Of a stretch of DNA of 15,371 bases, positions 1-8,057 are shown one piece after another. The notes beneath the pieces are model-generated. The model saw only the letters and a program-made list of their open reading frames with translations, ran no database searches and was not told the origin of the DNA. The translations under genes were made by a program, and so were the position numbers. Source of the DNA: Prevotella sp. UBA3776 (lineage in GTDB: Bacteria > Bacteroidota > Bacteroidia > Bacteroidales > Bacteroidaceae); the NCBI GenBank assembly GCA_002369515.1, contig DFFM01000008.1:1-15371 (forward strand), in the 5' to 3' direction. The number at the start of each line of letters is the position of its first letter. Positions within the stretch are counted from its first letter, which is position 1.

Positions 1-89
1 GCTTCACCGGCAACACTGGCGGCAACACTGGCGGCAACAACCAGCAAGGCCCCGACATCCAAGACGCCGACTTCGAGGAGGTCAAATGA
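1..89 (+). CDS. dnaK: DnaK (Hsp70) chaperone, C-terminal end only
   Basis: Only the last 28 codons are in the window; the first complete codon is at position 3 and the TGA stop is at 87-89. The peptide is a Gly/Asn-rich flexible tail (repeats of GGNT) followed by DIQDADFEEVK, the charged ending typical of bacterial DnaK, where an EEVK-like tail closes the disordered C-terminus. DnaK is the ATP-dependent cytosolic chaperone working with DnaJ and GrpE. The gene is partial at the window edge and appears intact at its 3' end. It is followed by a strong terminator, and it converges with the minus-strand defence operon. The coding DNA is visibly GC-richer than the operon next to it, consistent with a core gene flanking an island. 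Confidence 0.9.
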   Translation, partial: FTGNTGGNTGGNNQQGPDIQDADFEEVK

Positions 90-121
90 GACGCATAAGG
101 AAAGACATAACAAAACACTAT

Positions 122-165
122 CAAATGGCGTGTAGCTCTGGTGAGTTACACGCCATTTGCTTTTT
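122..165 (+). terminator. Rho-independent terminator after dnaK
   Basis: A perfect 13-bp stem pairs 122-134 with 147-159. It can extend through a G-T wobble and three more pairs (135-138 with 143-146) to close on a four-base loop at 139-142. A run of five T follows at 161-165. The hairpin starts 33 bases after the dnaK stop and has the right polarity for dnaK. It may also shield dnaK from antisense readthrough by the converging operon, but the T-run on the opposite side is poor. Confidence 0.9.
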
Positions 166-222
166 ATGGGCTCATGTTTTCTATGTGCTTATTCTGCCTT
201 TCGGCCTCATTTGTTTAACATA

Positions 223-750
223 TCAATCATCTTCTGGGAAATGCTCATAATAAATACCTGCAATTGTATCAGCAAATCCCCATCCGCATGGGGACGCCCA
301 CTCCATACATTGTCTCAAACGAGGCTTGAAGTGCTCCAACAAATTATTCTTGGCAATGAATGACATTGTCTTGTCGTAGTTGTTCTCCACAGATGAGTAA
401 TACTGCTCCCACATATCTCCATAGTCGTATGTAAACTGACAGGCGTTCTCAACATAACAAAGCATCAAATCTGCCAACTTATCTGCCGATGGCTTCAACT
501 TCTTATAATCCGAAACCGCCTTCCGACAGACCGAGAATCGGGTCTTTGGCTCTCTTGTGCTTTTTGCTGGATAGAATTCTTCTGTGATAATCTTCTTATA
601 CTCTTCCAGCTTACCATCCTCGTCTGGATTTGCATAGAACTCCAGATACTCTTTCGCTTCTTTGCGAGCATCATACATCTCCAATACCATGCCAATGATT
701 TCTTCCTTTGGCATGGACATGAGCATCTTCTTTACTGTTGCTTTTGACAT
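223..750 (-). CDS. DUF6155 family protein
   Basis: A 175-residue soluble protein that I recognise as DUF6155-like. It begins with an N-terminal helical stretch (MSKATVKKMLMSMPKEEII), then EAKEYLEFYANPDED and a KPKTRFSVCRKAVSDYKKL-like basic segment, and ends in an acidic tail. The family has no assigned biochemical activity that I know of. I chose the ATG at 750 rather than the in-frame ATG at 783. The later start sits one base after the stop of the upstream dinD/rhuM-like gene (TGA at 754-752), has an A-rich leader, and gives the usual family N-terminus. It is the last gene of the minus-strand operon. No transmembrane segment or signal peptide is seen. Nothing in the sequence shows its role; its position downstream of defence genes only suggests cargo status. 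Confidence 0.75.
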   Translation of the reverse strand: MSKATVKKMLMSMPKEEIIGMVLEMYDARKEAKEYLEFYANPDEDGKLEEYKKIITEEFYPAKSTREPKTRFSVCRKAVSDYKKLKPSADKLADLMLCYVENACQFTYDYGDMWEQYYSSVENNYDKTMSFIAKNNLLEHFKPRLRQCMEWASPCGWGFADTIAGIYYEHFPEDD

Positions 751-751
751 A

Positions 752-2146
752 TCAATTCTTTTTATTATGTTTCTTATCTCCAAATAGCAACTTCAACTGT
801 TTGTCAAAGTCGCTCATGATTTCTTGGTCTTGAACAACTCGGAACTTGTCGTATTCTGTGAGTGCCTTTCCTACCGCTTGTTCGTGGGTCACACGTCCTG
901 CATCTGGGAGTAATGGACGGTTGTTCAAGTCCATATAGCGCTGTAAGAGAGCAGACCAGTCTGCCATTGTCATCAGAATATGATCTTCGGCCCGTTGTTC
1001 AGCAATGTCAATGAAAGCATTGCTCAACCTGTTCAACGAATCCACCTCCTTTTCGCTAAGATAGTTTTTAGCCACCGTGACATCTGATTTTACAACTCTT
1101 CCGTCTGGCGCATTTTTCCATGTTGTCAATCCCATGTGAGGGCGTTCCGCATCTGCACGGTCATAGATAATCTCGGCAGCGGTCTGTTTGGTTACGGCAT
1201 AATGCATGATGTTCTGCACAGTCTTGAAGAACAATTGCGTTTCTTCTGAATCTTTATCGTAGTCAGAACTACATTCGCTATATATGTCCGTAATCTTCTG
1301 ATAATAACGTCGTTCGCTGATACGTATCTCCCGAATGCGGTCAAGCAAATCATCGAAGTAGTCTGCCCCAAATACGTTCTTTCCCTTCAGGCGCTCATCA
1401 TCCAACACAAAGCCTTTGGTAAGATATTCTTTTAGAACTTGTGTTGCCCATATACGGAACTGAGTAGCCTCGTAGCTATTTACGCGATAACCTACGGCAA
1501 TGACCACATCAAGGTTATACATCATCACCTCGCCAGACCATTTGTCCGAAGGTATTCGAATTTTTCTAATAGTATCGGACAAATGTATTTCACCACTTTG
1601 TTCTATTTGGTCAAGGTGGTAGTTAATTGTAGGAACTGTGACCCCAAACAACTCAGCCATTCTCTGCTGTGAAAGCCAGAAAGTATTGGTATCAAAGACT
1701 ACCTGCACTTGTACTTTCCCACGTCCGCCTTTATACATCAAAATGGAGGACTCCATGCTTCTCACAGCGACATCCGGTGTCATGGTCGCACTGAAATACT
1801 GCTGTGCTGCCTTCACCATCTCTTTCTTTTGATCGGCATTCATAGCCACAGCCATACAAGCAGCACGAGACAGGCGGATGCTCGTCACCTCTCTGACAGC
1901 GCCACTGCCTAGTTCTGCCATCTCCGTTATCTCCACAAAATGCTCACCAAGATGATAGCCCTTTTGCGATGTCCATGCCTGTGCCTTGGCTATGACTCGT
2001 TCAAAGTTCCAGTACTTGCCATAGCCCATCACTCGCGCCAACTTGCGAGAGTTCCACCATTCCTTGCCATCAGCATCAACCTCTCGCAACTGCTCGAAAG
2101 GAGATTGAAGTTCTGGGATGTTGTTTATATCTTGTATATTACTCAT
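752..2146 (-). CDS. DinD-like N-terminal domain fused to RhuM family protein
   Basis: A 464-residue protein with two recognisable parts. Residues about 11-125 resemble the N-terminus of DinD/BRO-N proteins: SPFEQLREVDADGKEWW, then RKLARVMGYGKYWNF, GEHFVEI, and LSRAACMAVAMNAD. DinD is an SOS-inducible protein of E. coli reported to antagonise RecA filaments. Residues about 131-464 are a full RhuM domain: ILMYKGGRGKVQVQVVFD, FWLSQQRMAELFGV (a helix-turn-helix-like segment), IRKIRI, GYRVNSYEATQFRIWATQVL, YFDDLLDRIREIR and GLTTWKNAP. RhuM is common in genomic islands and its activity is unknown. I chose ATG 2146 because it makes a 4-base ATGA overlap with the stop of the fic gene, indicating coupling; the longer start at 2197 would overlap fic by 55 bases. 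The domain assignment is firm, the function is inference. Confidence 0.85.
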   Translation of the reverse strand: MSNIQDINNIPELQSPFEQLREVDADGKEWWNSRKLARVMGYGKYWNFERVIAKAQAWTSQKGYHLGEHFVEITEMAELGSGAVREVTSIRLSRAACMAVAMNADQKKEMVKAAQQYFSATMTPDVAVRSMESSILMYKGGRGKVQVQVVFDTNTFWLSQQRMAELFGVTVPTINYHLDQIEQSGEIHLSDTIRKIRIPSDKWSGEVMMYNLDVVIAVGYRVNSYEATQFRIWATQVLKEYLTKGFVLDDERLKGKNVFGADYFDDLLDRIREIRISERRYYQKITDIYSECSSDYDKDSEETQLFFKTVQNIMHYAVTKQTAAEIIYDRADAERPHMGLTTWKNAPDGRVVKSDVTVAKNYLSEKEVDSLNRLSNAFIDIAEQRAEDHILMTMADWSALLQRYMDLNNRPLLPDAGRVTHEQAVGKALTEYDKFRVVQDQEIMSDFDKQLKLLFGDKKHNKKN

Positions 2147-3309
2147 TTTTTGTCTATATTGCTTCCTTGTTGAATAGAATCCTCTACAAATTCCCAATAG
2201 CCATTTCTTTTGCCATTCACTCTGCGTAGAATGTTCTTCTCTTGCAATGCTATGGTAATTGATTTGACAGTCCGCTCAGATTTTCCAATTTCAGCAGCAA
2301 TCTCTTTTTGGGTAGCAGATGGATTCTTTTGCACTATGCGAAGTAGAGCGACTTCTTCCAAAGTGCAATTTTTGCACTTTGGGGGTAATTCTTCGCCAGC
2401 TTTTGCACTTTGAACTTCGTGATTTGCACTTTGGGATATAGTTTCGTCCTCAACTTTGTTCCAATCAACGTGCATAATCCTGTTCCTAAGGTCATGTTCC
2501 TCTCCAAGCAACATACTGCGAAAGAATCTCTCCAAGTATTCTGTCGTTTCTGTGATGCCATTTGTCAAATCACTATAGTTGGCACGAACGAGCGCATTTC
2601 GGAAAAACCATGAGTTCTCAGCAAAGACATCATTGACCACATTGAATCCCAATGTGCGTAAATACTTTATCATAAATACGGCAATCGTTCGTGTGTTACC
2701 TTCGCAAAACGCATGAACTTGCCATAGATTAGCACAGAAACGGGTTAGATGACGAATGGCTTCATCAATATTCATGTTTGCATAACTGAACTCGCGTTCC
2801 TGCCCCATATCGTAATTCAATGTATCGCTGATAGTATCTGCACTGGCATAATACACAGTCTTGCCGCCAAGTACCCACTCGTTCTTCGTAATATTATAGT
2901 CACGAATGCGACCAGCTAACTTATAGATGCCGTCAAACAAGCGACGATGTATAGAAATCAACTGAGCAGGAGTAAACGAAAAGGATTTTTCCTCTATCAA
3001 TTCCGTTATACGTGCTGCCACCTTGTCCGCCTCTTCTGTTCGGTCATTCTCTATAACCTTTCGTCCAGATGCAGACTTGTAGTATGAGTCAATAAGTTGC
3101 TTTGCCTCAATGATACTGATGTCCCCCTCGATATGTCGTTTGGCAGTATCAAGCAAATATTCAGAAGTCTGGAGCCTATCAACCTTTTGAAGCCCTATAG
3201 CAACCTTCCAAGCTTCGCTACGCTCACGCTTCCGTGGTTCGCCTTGGCGTATGTATTCGTCAAGATCCTGAACTTTGTATTTGTTTTCTTGTATATTATC
3301 TTTATTCAT
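2143..3309 (-). CDS. Fic-domain protein with VbhA-like N-terminus and C-terminal winged helix
   Basis: A 388-residue Fic protein, predicted to transfer AMP or another nucleotide phosphate group to a target hydroxyl. The catalytic loop is present at residues 199-208 (HAFCEGNTRT), with the catalytic His199, the acidic Glu203, Asn205 and Arg207. The common GNGR is GNTR, a frequent variant. Residues about 36-77 (IGLQKVDRLQTSEYL, then EGDISIIEAKQLIDSYY) resemble the VbhA-type antitoxin module that normally restrains Fic, but the inhibitory Ser/Thr-x3-Glu-Gly motif is not recognisable. The C-terminus, residues about 318-375, has TQKEIAAEIGKSERTVKSI, a winged helix-turn-helix suggesting autoregulation. 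The start codon follows a short A-rich leader, 17 bases after the abiH remnant. The gene ends in a 4-base overlap with the next gene. It is a likely accessory toxin or effector within the restriction island. Confidence 0.88.
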   Translation of the reverse strand: MNKDNIQENKYKVQDLDEYIRQGEPRKRERSEAWKVAIGLQKVDRLQTSEYLLDTAKRHIEGDISIIEAKQLIDSYYKSASGRKVIENDRTEEADKVAARITELIEEKSFSFTPAQLISIHRRLFDGIYKLAGRIRDYNITKNEWVLGGKTVYYASADTISDTLNYDMGQEREFSYANMNIDEAIRHLTRFCANLWQVHAFCEGNTRTIAVFMIKYLRTLGFNVVNDVFAENSWFFRNALVRANYSDLTNGITETTEYLERFFRSMLLGEEHDLRNRIMHVDWNKVEDETISQSANHEVQSAKAGEELPPKCKNCTLEEVALLRIVQKNPSATQKEIAAEIGKSERTVKSITIALQEKNILRRVNGKRNGYWEFVEDSIQQGSNIDKK

Positions 3310-3326
3310 ATCTGTACTATTTTTAG

Positions 3327-3476
3327 CTAGCTCCTATTAATGGAAGAATCTAAGTAAGAGGCTGCAAAAAGCTTCTCTCCCCAGTCAGTCCAATACCAGT
3401 CAATAAAGTTTTTATAACTGGTTTTTAGATCGTGAGCCAAGTCGAAGCCATTTCCTATGAGAACGATTCTATTCAT
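3327..3476 (-). pseudogene. Truncated AbiH family abortive-infection gene (49 codons left)
   Basis: This short reading frame lies in the gap between hsdR and fic. It starts with ATG at 3476, overlapping the hsdR stop by 8 bases, and ends with TAG at 3329-3327. The peptide opens MNRIVLIGNGFDLAHDLKTS and continues YKNFIDWYWTDWGEKLF. This is the characteristic N-terminus of AbiH proteins, with the GNGFDLAH motif followed by SYK-F. AbiH proteins are normally several hundred residues, so only the first tenth or so remains; sequence from there to fic shows no further AbiH frame. The overlapping start indicates that the ancestral operon had abiH directly coupled to hsdR, and that most of the gene was later deleted. 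A short functional peptide is possible but less likely. Confidence 0.8.
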
Positions 3477-6400
3477 CTACAATACTGTCTAATGTGGTTA
3501 CAAATGGAAGATAACGAATTTCACCTCTTCGCTGAGTCTTCAAAATATTGATGGCACCCAAATCTGCAGATTGTTGTGGATTGTATTCCAACAACAAGAA
3601 CTTTGCCGCATCTTTTTCCATTCGAATCAGATAGTCTGTCGGCACATCATTCTTATCAACAAAGGCAGGTATATTGGTCAGCATATAAGCCTTTGGATTG
3701 CTCCAATAATGAAACATTAAGTATTTGATGCTCTTGTATGCCGCCATCTGTTCATCTTTCAGCATACCTTCTTTTAGACCCAATGCAATTTTACCAGCAG
3801 TTTCTGTCTTCTGACGAGCACCACTACCAATGGCGTACATCAGGACTAAGTCCAATTTGCCATTGGTCAACTCTTCTCGTTTCGTGTTGGGCAGATCAAC
3901 GGGAATGCTACCATAAATGAAGATATCTTCTGCTGCAACCATCATCTCGCCTTCCTCTTCAATTGGAGGATACATATAAATCGTTGGCGCAGGAGTAGCC
4001 TTTACCTCATTATAATCCACATCCTCGTTTTCCTTGAAATTCTCCACCTGTTCCATCACCTCACGGAACACTTCTGGAGTGTACTGTGGCGGATAGCCAT
4101 TCTTGACAAGGCATATCTTGATATCTTGTTTCAACTGGTCACGAACTCGCTGATTGTTGAGCCAATCGGCAAATGACGATTTTGCATCAATAATCTCTCG
4201 AATCTTACATGCAAGACTTTTACACTTATCATTGACAACAATACCATCCATCTCCTTGTCTTCTCCGTATTCGAAATTATTCTTATCTCTTAGGTGAATC
4301 AGAATATCATAAAATGCCTTCTCTTCAAAGGTAAGCCCCAACTTACGAAAACTCTCACGGTCGGCTTGCATACCTTTGAGAATGTTCAAAGCCTGCTCAG
4401 TGGCATTTTTGATGATACTTTCCGCAGTGGCTTCCTGGGTTGCACCTGCTTCCTGTTCCGACAGGAATTTACGTCTGTCGTGGTACTCCTGAATGGTAGC
4501 CTCCAACATTTCCTGAAATTTCTTCGATGCTACTTGATTGGTCTTACCATATTCTGTGATTTGTTTACGAAGAAGTTTTATCAGCGTTTCAAGTTTTGAG
4601 GCTGGCATCTTGATGTCTTCAAGCCTTTCTGTGAATTCAGGTCCAAAGATGTCCATTTCCTCACCCTCTTCAAGAATGCTCTCCACATTGTTATACTTCA
4701 AGGCCTCTTCCACCATCTTTGCCACACGGCGATTCATGGTGTCAGTGTCTGGAGCATCGGTTCCATTCATTTTATAGACCATACCGGCAATAGCCATAAA
4801 GCATTGTGCCAATGCCGATTCCTCCTCGCTGAGCTCTCCAGAAGGCTGACAAAGGTCGTAAGCCTTTCGCATCCTCTTCACATTTTGCAGGAAATAGGTC
4901 TTGAAAGTAACTTTCTTTGTTTTCTTTCCATCCTTGCTGACAGAGTTAAAGTTCTCGTTTGACGAGAAAACGAACTCCGCAGCCTTTGCCAACAGAGTGT
5001 ATCTTGTTGCCGGGTCGGTCTCCGGATTCAGGAATGGAGTCAGATCATAATTTCTAAACAAAGCCTTCAGAATCTCCATGTACTCACGGAAAATGAGAGT
5101 AGCCTGTTCTATATCATCTTCGGTTAATGCTACGGAATTGTCGCCACCATACATCTTCCTGGCTTCCAGCATCTGGTCACGAATGCCGATATAGTCAACA
5201 ATCAGACCATACTCCTTGCCAGGGTATTTTCGGTTAGCTCGGCTGATGGTCTGTATCAACGAATGTTTCTGCAACGGCTTATCGTTATACATGTAGGTAA
5301 GACATTCCACATCGAAACCCGTTATCCACATATCCACAACAATGACAATGCGGAAATTGGAACGTTCTTGTTTGAAAGCTGCATCCAAGTCTTCCGAACG
5401 TTGGTCGTTCTTCACGCCTCCAAGATAATTGTACATGTCTGCAGCATCGTTGCTTCCTACACTGGCTACCATGGCGATAGTAGGCATTTCCTTCAGCTCT
5501 TTGAGCTCTTCTGGCGAAACATTGACACCTTCTGGCGTTTTTCTCTCATCAAACCACTCAGGATAATGAGTCTTGAATTTCAACAGCAAGTCGTAAGCAA
5601 TCTTTCTGTTTGAGCAGACAATCATGGCTTTCTGCACTCTGTCCGGGTCGTTGGCTACGGAAGATACGTAGTGGTCATGTATGTCAACGGCAAGTTTTTC
5701 CAGACGGTCAGGCTCGCCAAGAATCATCTCTAACGAGCTCATGGCCTTCTTGCTCTTTGCAATGTCTTCTTTGGTCGAACCTTCGTCTGCGCACTTGGCG
5801 TAATAAGCCTCAATCTCTTTGGCTTTCTCCTGATTCAGCAACACTTTGGCTATACGTGGATGATACTTGATAGGCACTGTTATCTTGTCCGCTACAGCCT
5901 GATCCATCGTGTAGCGGTCTATCTCGTCTCCGAAGGTCTGGTAAGTCTCGGCAATAGGTGTTCCAGTAAAGCCTACAAATGTTGCATTTGGCAAGGCTTC
6001 GCGCAGCACCTTAGCGTATGGCTTCGATATCATGGCCCGCATATTCTCGTCAGCATCCTCGCTAAACTGGATACGCTTTGAGCCTTCAATCTGTGTGCGA
6101 TGTGCTTCATCGCTGAAGCAAATGATGTTGCTTCGTTCATTGACAAGTCCGATGGGGTCATCCTTCCTGTCGCAGAACTTCTGGATAGTGCAGATGAAGA
6201 AACCTCCGCTGTCTCTCAGACTAAGTTCTTCACGAAGCTTTTTACGACTTGGCACAACAGAGACCTCGCCCAAGCCCAAAAACTCAGTACTCTTGGTAAA
6301 GAGTTTTGCTCCTTGCTTTTGAAGGTCTTCACGGTCAACAATCATCAAGATAGTTGGCGAGCCTATCTCTGCAGCACAACGCAATGAGAGCTGACGGGCA

Positions 6401-7362
6401 AGGAATGCCATTGTATAGGTCTTTCCGCACCCAGTGGCACCAAAGTATGTGCCGCCCTTGCCGCTTTTTGTCTTCACCGATTTGATGACACTCTCCCTAA
6501 GAAGTCGTGTGGCAAAGAACTGTGGATAGCGGCACACTATTTCTTTTTCATCGCTGTCAAAGTTCTCATCTTGGAAATACACATAGTCTCTGAATATCTC
6601 CAAAAACCTATCAGGACGATAGACACCTCTCACCATTGTCTCCAACTCGTCGAAAGGCATGGTGCTTACTTTATCGCCATTCTCTACGCGCCGCCAAGCA
6701 TAGAAATGTTCGTAAGGTGTACGTACTGTACCTAATCGTGTCTTTACTCCATCGCTGATACAAGCCAGTGGACAATAGTGTAATAGGCCTGGAATATCTC
6801 GCCAATAGCGGATGTTGATTTGTTCCCAGGCATCCTCGATTGTGGCATTAGCATCAGCAGGATTCTTCAGTTCTATTACGCATACGGGGATCCCGTTCAC
6901 ATAGAGCAGTACATCGGGGCGGCGGTTCTTTATTTCACCGTTGTTCATGTATTCCACTGTGAACTGATTGACTACTCGGAAGATATTTGTGTTCTCTTTC
7001 TGCGGATTATCAAAGCACGTAAAGTCTATCAAATTGACAGTCGTTGGCCTTCCGTCTTTATCAACAGCTGGCACACCATTCACCATCCACTTATAGACCT
7101 TATGCAATGTGGCAAAATCAGAATCGGCACCTACCAATCTGACGTTATCTGCTATTCTTTGCAGTTCCTCGTCCTTCACATTCTTGTAATTATCTTTCAA
7201 GAACTGAAGCAGGTCGTCCATATAAAGCACTTCCTTCCTGTTGGCTCTTGCAATAGAGTCACCAAAAAGGTATTGCCATCCTTCTCGTTCAAGGAAAGCA
7301 ATGAGAGCATTTTCGTAATCGCTCTCCACGAAGTGACCGTTGATGTTCTTTAATTTTGCCAT
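3469..7362 (-). CDS. hsdR: Type I restriction enzyme R subunit (endonuclease/translocase)
   Basis: A 1297-residue HsdR, the motor and nuclease subunit that joins M2S to form the type I restriction complex, translocates DNA using ATP and cuts far from the target. The nuclease core is at residues 148-166: RPDVLLYVNGIPVCVIELK gives Asp150, Glu164 and Lys166 of the PD-(D/E)xK motif. The superfamily 2 helicase motifs follow: Walker A GATGCGKT at 308-315, DEAH at 418-421, FTGTP at 465-469, VDMWITGFD at 676-684 and QTISRANR at 704-711. A long helical C-terminal region, used for M-subunit contact in known enzymes, completes it. Length and motifs look intact and active. Its start lies 29 bases after the frameshifted membrane-protein gene, and its stop overlaps the abiH remnant start. 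Confidence 0.97.
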   Translation of the reverse strand: MAKLKNINGHFVESDYENALIAFLEREGWQYLFGDSIARANRKEVLYMDDLLQFLKDNYKNVKDEELQRIADNVRLVGADSDFATLHKVYKWMVNGVPAVDKDGRPTTVNLIDFTCFDNPQKENTNIFRVVNQFTVEYMNNGEIKNRRPDVLLYVNGIPVCVIELKNPADANATIEDAWEQINIRYWRDIPGLLHYCPLACISDGVKTRLGTVRTPYEHFYAWRRVENGDKVSTMPFDELETMVRGVYRPDRFLEIFRDYVYFQDENFDSDEKEIVCRYPQFFATRLLRESVIKSVKTKSGKGGTYFGATGCGKTYTMAFLARQLSLRCAAEIGSPTILMIVDREDLQKQGAKLFTKSTEFLGLGEVSVVPSRKKLREELSLRDSGGFFICTIQKFCDRKDDPIGLVNERSNIICFSDEAHRTQIEGSKRIQFSEDADENMRAMISKPYAKVLREALPNATFVGFTGTPIAETYQTFGDEIDRYTMDQAVADKITVPIKYHPRIAKVLLNQEKAKEIEAYYAKCADEGSTKEDIAKSKKAMSSLEMILGEPDRLEKLAVDIHDHYVSSVANDPDRVQKAMIVCSNRKIAYDLLLKFKTHYPEWFDERKTPEGVNVSPEELKELKEMPTIAMVASVGSNDAADMYNYLGGVKNDQRSEDLDAAFKQERSNFRIVIVVDMWITGFDVECLTYMYNDKPLQKHSLIQTISRANRKYPGKEYGLIVDYIGIRDQMLEARKMYGGDNSVALTEDDIEQATLIFREYMEILKALFRNYDLTPFLNPETDPATRYTLLAKAAEFVFSSNENFNSVSKDGKKTKKVTFKTYFLQNVKRMRKAYDLCQPSGELSEEESALAQCFMAIAGMVYKMNGTDAPDTDTMNRRVAKMVEEALKYNNVESILEEGEEMDIFGPEFTERLEDIKMPASKLETLIKLLRKQITEYGKTNQVASKKFQEMLEATIQEYHDRRKFLSEQEAGATQEATAESIIKNATEQALNILKGMQADRESFRKLGLTFEEKAFYDILIHLRDKNNFEYGEDKEMDGIVVNDKCKSLACKIREIIDAKSSFADWLNNQRVRDQLKQDIKICLVKNGYPPQYTPEVFREVMEQVENFKENEDVDYNEVKATPAPTIYMYPPIEEEGEMMVAAEDIFIYGSIPVDLPNTKREELTNGKLDLVLMYAIGSGARQKTETAGKIALGLKEGMLKDEQMAAYKSIKYLMFHYWSNPKAYMLTNIPAFVDKNDVPTDYLIRMEKDAAKFLLLEYNPQQSADLGAINILKTQRRGEIRYLPFVTTLDSIVDE

Positions 7363-7391
7363 AGCCTAAGAGTTTGTAAAAAATGAATCTG

Positions 7392-7762
7392 CTAATTTAT
7401 TTCAGGATTTTTTATCTTTTCAATCAAATGCTTTATTCCTCTATTTTTTCTGTTGTTAAATGCATCATACGCAGAACAAAGAAGCCAAAGACCCGAGATT
7501 CCTGTACATATAACAAAAATAGCTTTCCATGTGTCTGGAGAAAACCATATCGCATTTCCAAAATCAGAAGTGACTGTGGCAACTAGACATGAAAGGAAAA
7601 TTCCAAAAGGCGTTGTCCAAGAATAGAATTTTTTATTTCTTTCTTTTATTCTAGTAAGATCACATGTAATTTGTCTTCAGTTATATGAATAACTCCCTGA
7701 CTTACATTGTTATAATTTACACATGATGCATTGAGGTCAATATTGTTTTTATTATTAGCCAT
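7392..7762 (-). pseudogene. Small two-helix membrane protein gene split by a one-base frameshift
   Basis: The gene opens with ATG at 7762, overlapping the previous stop by 8 bases and preceded by an unusually strong ribosome site (GGAGGGG). The first frame encodes 38 residues ending ITEDKLHVILLE, then TAA at 7648-7646. In the -1 frame the protein resumes as KERNKKFYSWTTPFGIFLS and runs without a stop to TAG at 7394-7392, with two predicted membrane helices (GIFLSCLVATVTSDF and AIFVICTGISGLWLLC) and a basic C-terminal tail. The second part has no ATG of its own. Adding one base near 7646-7649 would give LLE-Tyr-KERNKK, joining the halves into a smooth protein of about 123 residues. The simplest reading is a single-base deletion in a T/A run; a sequencing error is the main alternative. 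Confidence 0.75.
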
Positions 7763-8045
7763 TTTCCCCTCCTTTCTGGCTGTCTTCATTTTGTTTGGGT
7801 AGCAAACCTAAAACACCTAATGCATGTGAACTTATAAAGCCACATTTATTGCAAACTATAGCTATAGATGGAATTGAAGGACCTCCTAATACAATACCAT
7901 TTAAACTATCTTGCATTATTGAATTAAAATAGCCATCTGCAATGATGAAATGTTTATTCCCACACATGGGACATTTGATGTCTCCAAAATTAATCCTATT
8001 GTTTAATTCTAAAACAATTTTCTGTTTTTCTTCATTACTTATCAT
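7755..8045 (-). CDS. Small zinc-ribbon-like protein in the hsd operon
   Basis: A 96-residue protein with two CxxC knuckles: CPMCG at residues 25-29 and CNKCG at 65-69, spaced as in a zinc ribbon. Between them is a Gly/Pro/Ile-rich stretch (IVLGGPSIPSIAIV) and after them GFISSHALGVLGLLP. It has no signal peptide. I recognise this as a type of small conserved hypothetical protein and do not know its function. It starts 12 bases after the hsdS stop and overlaps the start of the small membrane protein by 8 bases, so it is probably translationally coupled to that gene and may work with it. A role in phage sensing or in regulating the restriction complex is only a guess from position. Confidence 0.8.
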   Translation of the reverse strand: MISNEEKQKIVLELNNRINFGDIKCPMCGNKHFIIADGYFNSIMQDSLNGIVLGGPSIPSIAIVCNKCGFISSHALGVLGLLPKQNEDSQKGGENG

Positions 8046-8057
8046 ATTCTATCATTT

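Noticed and set aside
122..165. Bidirectional terminator also ending the defence operon
   Set aside because: Read from the minus strand the hairpin is not followed by a clean T-run, so only the dnaK direction is well supported.
7640..7660. Programmed -1 frameshift in the small membrane protein gene
   Set aside because: I see no classical slippery heptamer before the stop of the first frame, and a single missing base explains the break more simply.
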